Source of the DNA: Venturia oleaginea
Taxonomy: Eukaryota; Ascomycota; Dothideomycetes; Venturiales; Venturiaceae
Direction: 5' to 3'
NCBI GenBank assembly: GCA_013176395.1
Contig: JABMLP010000007.1
Location: forward strand, 930,001-994,000
Length of the DNA: 64,000 nucleotides
In this document: one piece after another, positions 51,699-62,944 of the stretch
Numbering within the stretch: position 1 is the first letter of the stretch
Layout: each line of letters opens with the position of its first letter
Translations under genes and position numbers: made by a program
Notes under the pieces: generated by a model
Told to the model about the DNA's origin: nothing
Databases searched by the model: none
The model's input: only the letters and a program-made list of their open reading frames with translations

Positions 51699-51884
51699 TC
51701 ATATCATCCGCGCTACAGGCGCTCTTTGTTCTTGATCCTCTACGTCTGATGCTTGAGTCTTGCGCTTTCGACCACGTTTGCCCTTGTTCGCAGTGGCTTG
51801 TTCTCTCTCAGCACATTCACTTCTACATGAGCGCAATTGCCTAAGCTTCGTCTTGCTCGTTTCTGTTACTCGCGCTTGCGGCAA
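51699..51884 (-). pseudogene. C-terminal fragment of a pogo-type transposase
   Basis: 61 codons rich in Arg/Lys (SECAEREQA, KGKRGRKRKTQASD) ending RAPVARMI, the usual end of many fungal pogo/DDE_1 transposases as I remember them. It lies ten bases from the broken 5' end of the NLR relic, so it may mark the insertion or deletion that removed the HET N-terminus. Confidence 0.5.
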
Positions 51885-51953
51885 ACGGTCTACCCGTCAA
51901 GAGACGACTCAATTATAGATCTGTAAGAATGCCAAAGGACATCGTCAAGTATC

Positions 51954-53343
51954 CTACAGCTTCTTTTGATTAAGTCGATCAAAGTGAAGATACCCCGAAA
52001 GCTCCCCGTGCCAGCGGTGAGGTGATCGAAAGGACCTTGACACACCTAGACAATGGTCAACTTGATATTGAGGAAAGAAGGTTTTCCCAACACTTACGAT
52101 TCCATCTTCCAAAATGGACGAGATGTACGGCTTCCATTCATGCCCCACAACAGTCCATCCTAAAAGAGGAGGGATCTGGGCCCAGTCGTCCTGCCCCCCT
52201 AATGAAGCCAGAGCATGGATCTTGTTCAACAACGCCGATCGAAACACCGCGAGTTGCATCGAGGCTTCGCTCTGATCGCCACTTGGCTCCTTGAGCTCGA
52301 TGGCGTACGAGAGTAGAAGGGAGCGGGTATAGGCGTCGTGCATGTGGCTGAGACTTATGCCAAGATGGGCAACGCTGAATTTGGAACACAGTATATCCAC
52401 CTCTTCGTTGTCCGGACTGTATGCAAGCACAAAGTCTGCTTTCTTCGCTAGCGGTAGGCCCGAGATGTGAGTCGGAAGCATATGGCTCTCTCTCGATATT
52501 TTTTGACTGCCTGAGTTTGTGATCAGAAGGCTGTCTTGGACAAGACCACGAATCAAAATTGACTTACACGCTGTTCACCTCAAGGCGCACTGATTTTGCT
52601 TCTCAAATTCCAAGCTCTAACTCTTTCCAAACTATTCGGGCCCACGCATTATCATCTTTACGACGATTATGACACCTTTGGGCTGCTTCGTATATATCGC
52701 AAATGCTTCACCGGAGGAGTTCCAAGTTGGTCGATGGATCTGGGCATGAATTATCGAAAAAGAAGTCTGGAATATCGTCGAAAGCACCAGGGTCTGCATC
52801 TCTGATTCGACCCTGATATGAAATAATTAGCAAGGATGTGTCTTCGACGCGTTAGACCGTCAGAAAGCATACCTTGAGACATGATGGTATAATGCCAAAT
52901 CCAAAGTTCTTCCCCAGTGTACTGCGTAACTCTGCTCCCAAGTGTGTAGTTGGGACATCTTTCCCGAACTGTCGTATCTTTATGGAAGGCGTTGCTTACT
53001 CCAGAAATGCGAGCTGCTTCCGAGTTGGGCTTGGTGATCGGTTGTTCTGACGCTCTGATGGACGCTTGAGAACAAGCTTGATTCTAATTGCGAGTGGCGA
53101 CCTCGAGGATAGGCTTGAGGACATTGATGTCGTGATCTCACATGGCCGGCTGGATTTCATTGTCCAAATTTCTGAATTCTCGGAAATGGAGACGCCGCCC
53201 TCGAGACAGGATGATGCTGAGTATCGATGGGAACATGGACGCTCCTCCAGTTCCCTGGATTTATTGTTACAACCGTCGCACGAAGAGTGGCCAGTTGCCA
53301 TTTGCTCAAGCCAAGAATCGATATAGGGGAAATTGCGATCCAT
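51954..53343 (-). pseudogene. PD-(D/E)XK nuclease-like fungal gene with nonsense changes
   Basis: Starts at MDRNFPYIDSWLEQM (53343). A Ser-rich N-terminal region ends RSPSPTRKQLAFLE, followed by TPSIKIRQFGKDVP, then (after an intron at about 52873-52816) GRIRDADPGAFDDIPDFFFD, SICDIYEAAQRC, and finally KKADFVLAYSPDNEE, AIELKEPSGDQSEASMQLAVF and GWTVVGHEWKPYI to 51954. The E-L-K with preceding Asp fits the PD-(D/E)XK core of this expanded family. Premature stops follow FLE (TAA), LLR (TGA) and LGI (TGA), each one transition from a sense codon. Function in fungi is unknown. Confidence 0.75.
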
Positions 53344-53394
53344 CAAACTTGAAATAATGATGGTTGCATCAAATATTTGTGAGATGTTGCACAC

Positions 53395-53908
53395 TCATCA
53401 AGCGCGTTGAGCGACAAGTGGGGCGTTGCTAGGGCGTGTCTGAGTAGGCACTAAAGCAGGGACAGCACCGTCAATCCTGGCAACACGTTTGGAGTGATTT
53501 TTTCACAAAGAAATGCACAAACACTGACTGCTGTGCAAATTGACATAGTGTTATTCAGTTATTGGTGGGAGTGAGTTTGTGTGATTCGAGCAATTTTGGA
53601 GTGTTTGCGACTTCTTCGAGGCCGCAACATTGCCAAGACACAGTCGTTACTTGGCACACCCACAACGCTGAGGCCGCCGAGATTTTGTCACGTCCTGCGC
53701 GCACCAGACCGGATCAGCCCGCATGCGACTTGACTGTATTCCTGCCATATATTCATCATGGTACCTCTTTAACCACAATACATTTATTAAAGATTAACAA
53801 CACTAATATTAGTAGGGGAGATGCACATCCACGATTGAGTGTAAATCTGACCATAAGGCCTTCCTTACGCTTGATGAGGCGAGAGAATATATGAATGAAA
53901 AGGGAGTC
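53395..53908. other. intergenic
   Basis: No gene supported. The last five bases, GAGTC (53904-53908), are the target duplication of the following LTR. Confidence 0.4.
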
Positions 53909-54664
53909 TGTTACGGATACTGTCACGTGAGCGTGTACAGGATTATATTTGATGCATTCGTATGCATTTGGATTCCTAAGTGCATACCATCATGTCTTCT
54001 TATGATTGGATGATTGTTACACGGGGTTGAAGGATCACGTGGTTGATCATTCTTGGCAAGGTAAGCAGAATGAACGTTTGTGTTCATTCCGCTCAGTGTA
54101 AGAGTTCAACCCTCAAAGGTGTTTCGCAAGTGAGAGAAGACTGCTTGTATTTCAAAGTATCTAAGTACAAAGAAGAAAATGCAGGTACAGGAAGAACAAC
54201 TTGTATATATAATCTTCCAAGTAGGAAAAGGACATGCTGTCCTGAGAAGAGAATAGAAAGGAGTAGAAGCGCATGTGAAACGGTCCCTGAATAATCCCTG
54301 CTAGGCGCACGTGAGAACTACCAGGTAGTGCTAAGAATCCATCCAGGATAAGTTGAGAAAGGATCTATCCTTTGACACTCAGGCTGTTCATCATGATCGG
54401 GATGATCATAATGAACGGAGGATTTTCATAGAGATGGGATCTCTATATAAAGGACGAGACACTGCTCCCTCAGTATCTCGTATCTTCACTCTCATAGTTA
54501 CTTCGCTATTGCTTTATTTACTTAGCACAATTCACGACTCTTATATCTCACAAACTTCGCTACACTTGTTTGATACGATATTGTCGCCCCAGGATTACTT
54601 GAACCTCACTGTACGGAATAGCCAATTCCAGCTATATTACTTGAGCCATAGCCTCTGCGTAACA
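53909..54664 (+). repeat. complete solo LTR2, with a nested solo LTR
   Basis: TGTTACGGATACTG... to ...GCCTCTGCGTAACA, flanked by GAGTC on both sides (53904-53908 and 54665-54669). About 470 bp once the nested 281-bp LTR and its duplication are removed. A truncated reverse copy is at 31084-31508. No internal region of this family is in the window. Confidence 0.9.
54097..54377 (-). repeat. solo LTR of an element 3-related subfamily, nested in LTR2
   Basis: 281 bp, flanked by CTCAG (54092-54096 and 54378-54382). Its R/U5 end (~120 bp: TGTAAGAGTTCAACCCTC... on the plus strand) is nearly the same as element 3, including TATCTAAGTAC, but the U3 part is unrelated to the U3 of element 3. Confidence 0.88.
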
Positions 54665-54669
54665 GAGTC

Positions 54670-55140
54670 ACTGTCACGGGCTACACCCTTGGGCCTTTAT
54701 CTAGGCTTTGCCTATCTCTCTAGGGTAAGCTTGCGAATGGTTTGGCATCTCCTGTCAAACCTCGGAATGATTCTGCGGCAAGCATGTGAATGGCTTGGCA
54801 TCTGCTTCAAAAGGAGTTTGCAACTGTGTATCTATCTTTTCCTCCTTAGCTAGATTGTATTGCACATTTGGGTGGTTTTCTCTGGTATTCAGGCATGATC
54901 TTAACCCGTCACAGTCACCCTTCATGACGAAGTCATAAAAGAAGGAGCAGGAGAAACCACTCCATTACAGCAAGGCGAGGCTTTTTACGCGGTCGCAAAC
55001 GGAAATGAGCCAGGAATATACCATATTATATGTGAGAGTCTAATATCAATTCCTTGACGACCTGTCACGATACGACCGCGGACAAGTCCTTCCCGCCGTT
55101 GGGGTGGCCCCACGGCACGTGATCAAGGCAGAACCGGAGT
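54670..55140. other. intergenic with a possible RNase H1/viroplasmin-like fragment
   Basis: At about 54950-55045 one frame reads GETTPLQQGEAFYAVANGNE then PGIYHIICES, resembling the small RNA:DNA-hybrid-binding (viroplasmin) domain of RNase H1 (YAV-G--PGIY pattern). It ends at a stop and has no start, so it can only be a fragment. The rest shows nothing. Confidence 0.35.
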
Positions 55141-55145
55141 TCTGC

Positions 55146-55321
55146 TGTTATGGGCATGGCCCATGGTTGGTATAGGCTAAGAGCCTAAGCCTGATTGAGC
55201 CTAGTATAGAGAAAGAACCTCATTGAGGTTCTCTGTTTGTAGATACCTTCACTCCTTAACTGAATCTAAACAATCTTTGGCTACGAGTATGCTGCGTCTT
55301 TCCAGCTACCGTCCCGTAATA
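55146..55321 (+). repeat. solo LTR of element 2 family with intact target duplication
   Basis: 176 bp, flanked by TCTGC (55141-55145 and 55322-55326). This copy fixes the LTR ends as TGTTATGG...CGTAATA. Confidence 0.95.
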
Positions 55322-55557
55322 TCTGCCGAGGAAAGGTTTTAAAGCCTACGTGGCTTCAACCAATTCGTAGCTCTTTGAGCTACGTCCTGTCGTTAAACCT
55401 GCCTGTTGGTTTGCCTGCCAGCCCGTATATAGCCTGTTGAATGATACCTGTTCCGCTGCTGCTCCTTCCTCCTGATACCCGAACCCGCCCCGTGCCACAT
55501 GGCTATATTTAAGAGAAAGCTTATAAAGTAAGTCTTCTTTTATATCTACTTAGTATA

Positions 55558-57406
55558 ACGTATTCCACCATCGAGCGGGTCAACCCATCGAGCGGGTCAG
55601 TTTATGCCAAGACCAGCTGCTCCCTTATAAACACAATATGTCTCAACAACAAAACGCGCAATCATCTAACAGAGAAGGTAGAATCCAGCTTGCCCTTTCT
55701 GCCTACAATACCCACCAATTCCGAAGCCTCCGGCGCGCTGCTGAGGCGTTTGATATACCTCCTTCAACATTAACTAGGCGATATAACGGAATTACGTATC
55801 GCCTAGATACTCGCAACGCCCGACACAAGCTCACTACGACTGAAGAGCAGACAATTGTCCAATACATCCTCGACCTCGATTCGCGAGGATTCGCGCCCCG
55901 GCTGTGTGAGGTAGCAGATATGGCGGATAAACTACTGGGTGTACGCGGTGGAGAGCCAGTAGGGAAAAACTGGGCTGAGAGGTTCATAACGCGCTCAGAT
56001 AAGCTCAAGATGGCCTTCAATCGAGCTAAGGATAGGCAGAGGACACTACAGGAAGATCCAGAGATTATTGGCGCGTAGTTCAAGCTCGTTACAGACACCA
56101 AGGCAAAGTACGGTATCCACGACGAGGATACGCACAACTTTGACGAGATTGGCTTCCAGATGGGCGTTATTGGGTCAATGAAGGTCGTCACAGCTTCTGA
56201 AAGACGTACACGGCCTAATATAATCCAGCCAGGCGATCGCGAGTGGGTTACAGTTATCCAGAGCATCTGCGCCGCCGGGTATGCGACCCCGCCATTCATT
56301 ATCTACAAAGGACGCGTTCATATCTCTGCGTGGTATGAGGAGGCAGATATACCACGGAGTTGGAAGCTCTCGGTCTCTGAGAACGGCTGGACAAATAATG
56401 CGCTTGGTCTTGAGTGGTTGAAGCACTTTAACGCGTATACAAAGGCGCGGCAGGTGGGGGTATACAGGCTGCTTATTTTGGACGGTCATGAGAGCCATCT
56501 CAGCCAGGATTTCAAGGACTACTGCCTCGAAAACAAGATTATAACCCTCTGCATGCCATCGCACTCGTCGCATATACTCCAGCCCCTTGACGTGGTCTGC
56601 TTCTCGCCGTTGAAGCGCAAGTACTCCCAACGCGTCCGGGACTTGGCACGCCGACGCGTGTACCATATCAACAAGGAAGGCTTTCTCCCTGCCTTCAAAG
56701 ACGCGTTTTTCGACGTGTTTACGAAAGAAAACTGTCAAAAGGCTTTTGAGGCAGTAGGGCTAGTCCCTATCGACGCGCAGGTGGTGTTGGATCGCCTTGA
56801 AGTACGGCTACGAACCCCGCCAGAAACCCATCTCCCAGAAACGCCGTGGCACTCCAAGACTCCAAGTAATACTTATGAATTTGGATCCCAATCCAAGCTC
56901 GTAAGCGAGTCTTTTACTCGGTCACCAGTTACTGCGCAGGCTGGCTTTTCCCAGCTTATTAAGGGCGCTGAATTGATGCTTCACCAAAATGCTCTGCTTG
57001 TTGCGCGTAACCGCGAGCTTGAAGAGCAATTGGCAGTAACAACGAACCGAAAATGGCGCAAAAGGAAGTGGATCCAGCAAGGTGGTACTATGGAGTATGG
57101 GACTGCAGCAGCGCAGGTAGCTGCAGAGGCGTCTATAGCGCCTCAGGGATCAAAGAAGGCTCGTGGTAGTGGTGGTCAAGAAACAGCCCGACCAATTCAA
57201 CGGCGCTGTAGGAACTGCGGCGCAGCTGGGCATAATGCGCGAACTTGTAAAAAAGATATTAAGATATCTTCTGAATCAGATAGCAGCACGACGGACTTAG
57301 AATCTATTGTTGATAGCGATTAAATTGAAGAGTCGTAACATAAGTTGGTCGTGCCAAGCCTTTTTGACCCGCTCGATGGGTTGACCCGCTCGATGGTGGA
57401 ATACGT
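55558..57406 (+). mobile_element. pogo/Fot-type DNA transposon (pogo A)
   Basis: 1,849 bp with 42-bp perfect inverted repeats (ACGTATTCCACCATCGAGCG...; 55558-55599 and 57365-57406) and TA at both sides. Each repeat contains the 17-bp motif CCATCGAGCGGGTCAAC nearly twice in tandem. It encloses one transposase frame. Its right flank was the insertion site of the LINE. Confidence 0.93.
55638..57323 (+). pseudogene. pogo A transposase, one in-frame stop
   Basis: 562 codons from the ATG at 55638, broken only by TAG at 56076-56078 (probably TGG to TAG, before FKLVTDTKAKYG). The N-terminus has a psq-type HTH (RRAAEAFDIPPSTLTRRYNG) and a CENP-B HTH (TTEEQTIVQYILDLDSRGF, VGKNWAERFI). The DDE_1 catalytic core shows Asp in HNFDEIGF, Asp in LLILDGHESHL and Asp in HILQPLDVVCF, with 35 residues between the last two, as in Fot/pogo. 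A C-terminal zinc knuckle, CRNCGAAGHNARTC, precedes a Ser/Asp tail. Inactive unless the stop is read through. Confidence 0.92.
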
Positions 57407-57774
57407 TATAGAAACTAATAATAATCAGGATTTATTGTTGTATGTAGGGCTAGGTTAAGCCTGTGCCAACATCCTCTATCTACAAAGAAAAACCCCTCTT
57501 TTCGGGGACAAAAACCGTTTGTTTGCTACCCCGGCTGCGGCCCGCGGCATATCCGCGAGCTTTACCATCCTATTCGTATATATCGAAGCGTTTCCGGGTC
57601 AACACTGCCTAAGCAGCTTCTCCTAGCTCCCTGGTATCCATTTCAGTCCATTGCCATCCAAGTCCGGGCGTAGTCCGGTCCCGGTCCGTGGTATTTCCTC
57701 GAGGCAAGGATCTTGGGACCCTGGGGGGCATCACTTCCGCCCTCTTCCTCCTCCTACCGAGGTAAGACCTACTG

Positions 57775-60700
57775 TTATAGTCCTGTGCCTTCCAGCTCCG
57801 GCGCCGTTCCGAAGCCCGACCGGTTCTCTGTTACTGCTGCGTTTGCTCTAGCAAGGTATGGGAGTACCGAATTCTTCAAAAACCACTGGGACGCGGCCTT
57901 GCATCCTTCCCTCGTTCCTAGTAGCCCCTTCACCCCTCGAGAGCCTCCCCTGGCGCTGAATAGGCCTCTCCTATTGAATCTAGTACAGTACGTAAAAATG
58001 TGTTCTACCGTCTCTTGCTGCCATCCACATTCGCATTCGGGGGTAATCCCTGGGACATGTATCGATGCGAGCCAGGACCGGAGTCCTAGCACTTCGACTC
58101 GGAGTAGGAACGTTGTATGTGCTTCTACCTTCGTAAGGCCGTCGTATAGCTCAATTGGGGACTTCTCCCATGGCTCGTTCCAAGTCTTCGCCCTCCGGTT
58201 CCGGCCCAGTGCTTCCCATTTTGTACGCCAGATCTCTTCCATCAGCTTCGAGATTTTGCTGGGTAGAACCCGCTTATGGATATTTCCTCCTTTCCTCGAG
58301 TTCCTTACTCGGATTGCGTGCCCCGGGTCTCCCGGTGCGGGGTCGCCTCGAAACCGTCGGGGGCCAGTAGTGCTGCGTATCTCATTGTACGGTCCAATTT
58401 CTTGCGTTGTGATCCTCCTCCTCGGGTAGGGGTTGTCAGGGTTGTTCCGTACGGTAGTAATCCGCCTCCGGCGCCACCCGTCAGTATTGATATCCCCGAG
58501 GTACTCTCCTTCGGGTGCTGTGTACTCCGGGAGGTCATTGGCTTCCTCCTTCCTCTGGGTATATCTCTTCGCCCGCTTCTCCGTAGACGTATCTGGCTTA
58601 CATCTGGCCGTAGGCGGCCTCCCTCGGCTGCCAGCCGGCCGGCGGGGTCTTTCCTCCATCATGATTCCTATCCACATTTTGTTGAGAGCAGCTCTCATCT
58701 CTGCTTCTACTGGGTCCTTCTCTACCGAGCCAGTCCTCTCCAGGATAAGCTGTTCTATATACAGGGGTATTGGCTGGAGGCAGAGCTCTCTTTCCATCGC
58801 TGCGAGAGTTGTCCTCTTGTAGGCTCCTGTAGCCATTCGGAGGCACTGTCTTTGAACTTTCTCTATCCGTTCCATTAGCGGCGCTCTCATAATTCCTCCT
58901 CCCTGGATGTCGTTTGACCCCCAGACCTGGATGCCATATAGCATAGTCGGCTGCACAACCGCGGTATAGACCATTCGGCTCTTTCGGAAGCTTGGTCCCC
59001 AGTTGACTCCAACTATCCGGCCCATCGCTGCCATCGCTGCTCTTCCCTTAGCCTCTGCTTTCGTTATTTGCGCATCCCATTTGAGCTGTGGATCAAACCA
59101 CACGCCGAGCAGTCTGAGCTCCTTACTCTCTGGTTTGGTAGAGACTCCATTGATGTTGATAGCCGACTTCATATCTCCCGGGGAGGCCTCGGGGCTGCCT
59201 GGCTGCTTGAAATGCATAAGCTGGTACTTCGTAGGATTGAATGCTGCGCCGTGCCTCCTAGCCCATAGGAGGCACTTCTCGTGGGCCTCGGCTAGTCGTC
59301 TGCAGTTGTCCGCTACCGAGGGACCCCAGGCTACGAGGTTTGTATCGTCAACGAACCCAAAGCCGATTGTGTTATCTTGAGGGGTAAGGAATTCTTCGAG
59401 GAGCTCGGAGACGAAGAACAGGAAGAGGATAGGGGAGAGAGGGGAGCCCTGGGGGATGCCGGTACGAGCCCGGTACCACTCGCTCTTATATCCCGTGAAG
59501 GAGATCTTGGTCTTTCGTTCTGTGAGGAAGCTTTCCACGAATCGGATAATCCACGGCGCTACCCCTTTGCGCCAGAGGATATGGAGCAGTCTTTTCAGAG
59601 ACACATTATCAAAGGCTGCTGTGAGGTCTAGAGCTAGTATCGATACTACTTTGTGGTTTTTCGTCTTCCAAGCTGTTTCGATGATATTCCGGAGGAACGA
59701 TATGGCTGAGAGGGTAGACCTCTTACGGCGCCCTCCGAATTGATTCCAGGGTAGCTTCGAGCTTTCGGCGACATTAGTGAGCTCTCTAGCAACGATCGTT
59801 TCAAGGACTTTCCCGAGCATATTTTCGAGGGCGATAGGCCGGTACGACCCCGGCGAAGTATAGTCGCCTTTGCCTTCTTTCTTGAGTATGCAGGTAATCG
59901 ACTCCTTGAGGGTTGGGGTGATGACTCCATTGGTAAGGCTTGTTTGTACCGCTTCGGCGAAAGGTTTCTTAATACAGGGCGCGAGCATCTTCGGGACTTC
60001 GTTAGTAATCAGATCCGGGCCAGGGGCCTTGTTCTTTGGTAGATCCTGGAGAATTCCCTCGATGAGCTCCTCTGTGATGTTAGGTATCTTCTTGTTGTCT
60101 GTCTTTGTTGCCCATGGGCAGGCCGCTCCCGGCGTCTCTAGGGTATCGCTGAGGTCTGCATCTTGGTCTCCTGGAAAGAACTTTGTCGCTAGGATTCTGG
60201 AGATTTCCTCCTTGTTCTTACTCTTGGTTCCTGTTGAAGGATCCACGAGGTTCGGCATTTGTGGGAGCTGTACCGGGCCTCGTCGACTCCATTTGCTCAT
60301 CGTCCACAGCCCTTTGTTGTGTGCTTCTGTAGACTTCTCACAGAAGTCGTCTAGGAATGCTCTCCAGTTGTCGGTGCTAAGCCTTCGCAGCTCTCGGGTT
60401 AGGGCCTGTGTAGTGTCGCGGACTCTCTGCTTATTCGTTTCTGAGAGTCTCCTCCTTAAGAGTACTCGTGCTTCGTTCTTCTCCCGGAGCAGCTCAGCCG
60501 CGAGGGGGGACCAATCCCGGCGTTCTCTGGTCGCTGTTCCTTTCTTGGGGCATAGCTTGTTAAGGGCGTTCATAATTGCCTGCTGGAGGCCGTGGATTTT
60601 GTCCTCCTTCTCTTGCCACTTATCCAAAGTAACCATCTCTTGAAGTTTACAAACGTCGAGTTTTGATGTATCGTACCTGTCGGGGGCCCGTGGGGGTATT

Positions 60701-61395
60701 GCAGTTACGTCGAGGACGATTCTGATAGGGTGGTGGTCTGCAAAGGGGGTCCAGCCTGGTTCAGGATGGCATAGGCGAAGACGGTCCATTACCGTTTCGG
60801 TGCCGAAGGTTAGATCGATTACGGATGAACTCCCATCTCTCTCTCACGTAGGTTTACCTTTCGCGGTCATCATATATAATTCGTGTGTTTGGACTTTCTC
60901 CCAGAGGTGTATCCCCTGGCGGTCCGTAGCTGTACCGACCCCTCCCCATCGGACGTTTTTGGAGTTCATGTCCCCAAGAAGGATGTAGTTTTCCTTGGCC
61001 TCTGCAATAGCTCGTGCGATGTCTGGCCAGGCGGGTAGCCGGACTGTGTTAGCTATAGGGTTGTAGACATTGATGATCGTAAGGTTGAAATCTGCGAGTG
61101 TAATGTCCAGGGATATCACGTTTGTCCCGTAGAATCGGGCCTCCCACGACCCCGGGTCGATGCCTTTGCTGACTAGAAACGCGACCTTAGTTACTTTGTT
61201 TTCTGGGCTGGGTTCGTACGCGAGGGCGTAGCCGGGAGGGCAGTATGTGGTTCGGTTCTTCTCCATTGGCTCCTGGATCGCTACCACCATCTGGGTCTTG
61301 TGGTTGAGCTGTTTGAACAGTGGTTGTGCTTTCTTGTAGTTTGCGTTTCCGCAGTTATACTGTATGAGTTCGAATGTTCTGGCTTCGCTAGACAT
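57775..61395 (-). pseudogene. LINE ORF2: endonuclease and reverse transcriptase, one in-frame stop
   Basis: 1,206 codons from the ATG at 61395 (MSSEARTFELIQYNCGNANY) to 57775, broken only by TGA at 60846-60844 (likely CGA to TGA). The first 180 residues form the AP-like endonuclease (VAIQEPMEKN, IINVYNP, ILLGDMNSKN); the Asp/His end DGSSSVIDLTFGT follows the stop. The reverse transcriptase shows APGPDLITNEVPK, SYRPIALENMLGKVLE, GIPQGSPLSPILF and FVDDTNLVAWG (FVDD at the catalytic site). A Cys/His motif, CECGWQQETVEHIFTYC, is near the end. I see no RNase H domain, which some Tad/I-group relatives carry. Confidence 0.92.
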
Positions 61396-62944
61396 TAGGT
61401 GTTCCCGTTGTCCGTGTTCGGTCCGCTTCCCTGTTGCCGTCGGCCGTCATGTTGTCTCCTGCCATATCGCTATCAGCTGGCTCATCGGTCCCCTGAGTAG
61501 AGCTGATGAGGATACTGTCCGACCTCTGGCAGTCAGTCGGTACGCTGTAGGCCCTATCGGGGTCCATACTCCTACTGAGGATGTTTGGGAGGCCGGTGAA
61601 GGCTTCGCTGATTCTCGACTGCATACCGCCACCGGGGCCAAGCTTCGGTTTGTTCTTTGATCCTAGCGGGCGCCCTACTCTCCGCGCGATTGCTTCCTGG
61701 GAGGGTTCCTCTCGGTTTCGCTTTGCCGAGTTCTCTGGGAACGTCTTGGGTACCGCGATATCCACGTACGGTCCGTCCCTGATCCGTTGAGTCTGTAGGA
61801 TGTAGCTCTGCCTAGTCTCCTGAATGTTGGTTAGGTACTTCTCGTATACCTTGCACTTAGATTTCGCCCATGCCGGGTGGGGTCTATCGCAGTTCCGGCA
61901 CCTGTCCGGTACTGTAGCGGCTATCTTGTAGCAGTCTCTCGTATCGTGTTCCCCTGCACAGTGCCCACAACGGATCGCTCCGGCACCGCAGTGGGTAGCT
62001 ATGTGGCCCCATTTCTGGCATTTCAAGCACTGCTTTGTCGTGGTATTGTGGTCGAACAGTCTGCACTGATAGATCTCCCCCTGGATGACTATGCCTTTCC
62101 TAATGATCGTGTCTCTGTCCCCAACTGTAGCTACCCCAATAAGGAGGGATCCCCGTTGGTTTGCCGTGGCCAGACCACTCTCGTCCCCTTTCCGTTTTGA
62201 GGATTTCCATGCCGCTGATACTATTTTTGTGCTTGGGCAGAGCCTCTGGTTACCCTCGTTCAGGTACCTAACCGCTGCCGTATTGTCCTCGCTCTTTCCG
62301 TCTCCGATTCTAATGTTTTTCTTTACTCCAAACACCTCAATAAGGTAGTTCTTTTTGAGTACCACTGTAGTCGTGCCAGGGCCTTGAGTAGCGCTCCTCT
62401 CCTTATCTGCTGTAGTTCGAAAGTGGACATCTACTGCCCCGCTCTTTAGTACTTTTACTGCAATTGCTTGTGGCATATCCTTCCGACACTCTTCAAGGAC
62501 CCTTTGGGGGTCCAGACGGTCCTCCGCCGTGAGGCCGGCTGTATCCTGGAGCTGCACTCGGACTGATTTGGGGGCTTCCATATGGACTTTCGACCATAGC
62601 TTGTTTCCTGGGCCCGGGGTAGGTCCGGTAGGGGACCGCTGGGTGAGCGATTCCACTAGTCGTTCGGTTCGATCGAGCTGTTTGCTTGCGGTAGCGTTCT
62701 GGGAGTCCAGGGGTTGGCCTAGGGCTTTGACGGCGAGTTGGACTTGGATAAAAATGGACCGATTTGGGGGCGGTGCCGGGCTATCGAGCTCGAGAAGAAG
62801 CTGTAGCAAGATGTTCTTTGCGCTCTCGGGCTTTTTAGGGCCTTTGGGGGGGTCTTTTTGGGTTTGTTGAGTCCCGTATGGCTGAGGTGGTGTACCTCCG
62901 GTGCTGAACCGAAGGCTGCCAGACTCCTGCGCTGGTTGCGGCAT
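61388..62944 (-). CDS. LINE ORF1 nucleic-acid-binding protein
   Basis: 518 aa from MPQPAQESGSLRF. Pro/Gln-rich start, a middle region of Gag-like type, then three zinc-knuckle-like motifs: CLKCQKWGHIATHC, CGHCAGEHDTRDC and CRNCDRPHPAWAKSKC. An RRVGRPLGSKNKPK AT-hook-like stretch follows. The stop TAG at 61390-61388 overlaps the ORF2 start, sharing the 8 bases ATGTCTAG, which suggests coupled reinitiation for ORF2. Confidence 0.92.
   Translation of the reverse strand: MPQPAQESGSLRFSTGGTPPQPYGTQQTQKDPPKGPKKPESAKNILLQLLLELDSPAPPPNRSIFIQVQLAVKALGQPLDSQNATASKQLDRTERLVESLTQRSPTGPTPGPGNKLWSKVHMEAPKSVRVQLQDTAGLTAEDRLDPQRVLEECRKDMPQAIAVKVLKSGAVDVHFRTTADKERSATQGPGTTTVVLKKNYLIEVFGVKKNIRIGDGKSEDNTAAVRYLNEGNQRLCPSTKIVSAAWKSSKRKGDESGLATANQRGSLLIGVATVGDRDTIIRKGIVIQGEIYQCRLFDHNTTTKQCLKCQKWGHIATHCGAGAIRCGHCAGEHDTRDCYKIAATVPDRCRNCDRPHPAWAKSKCKVYEKYLTNIQETRQSYILQTQRIRDGPYVDIAVPKTFPENSAKRNREEPSQEAIARRVGRPLGSKNKPKLGPGGGMQSRISEAFTGLPNILSRSMDPDRAYSVPTDCQRSDSILISSTQGTDEPADSDMAGDNMTADGNREADRTRTTGTPNV

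Noticed and set aside
57775..60643. Plus-strand frames of 200-257 codons opposite LINE ORF2
   Set aside because: Antisense shadows of the endonuclease/reverse transcriptase frame.
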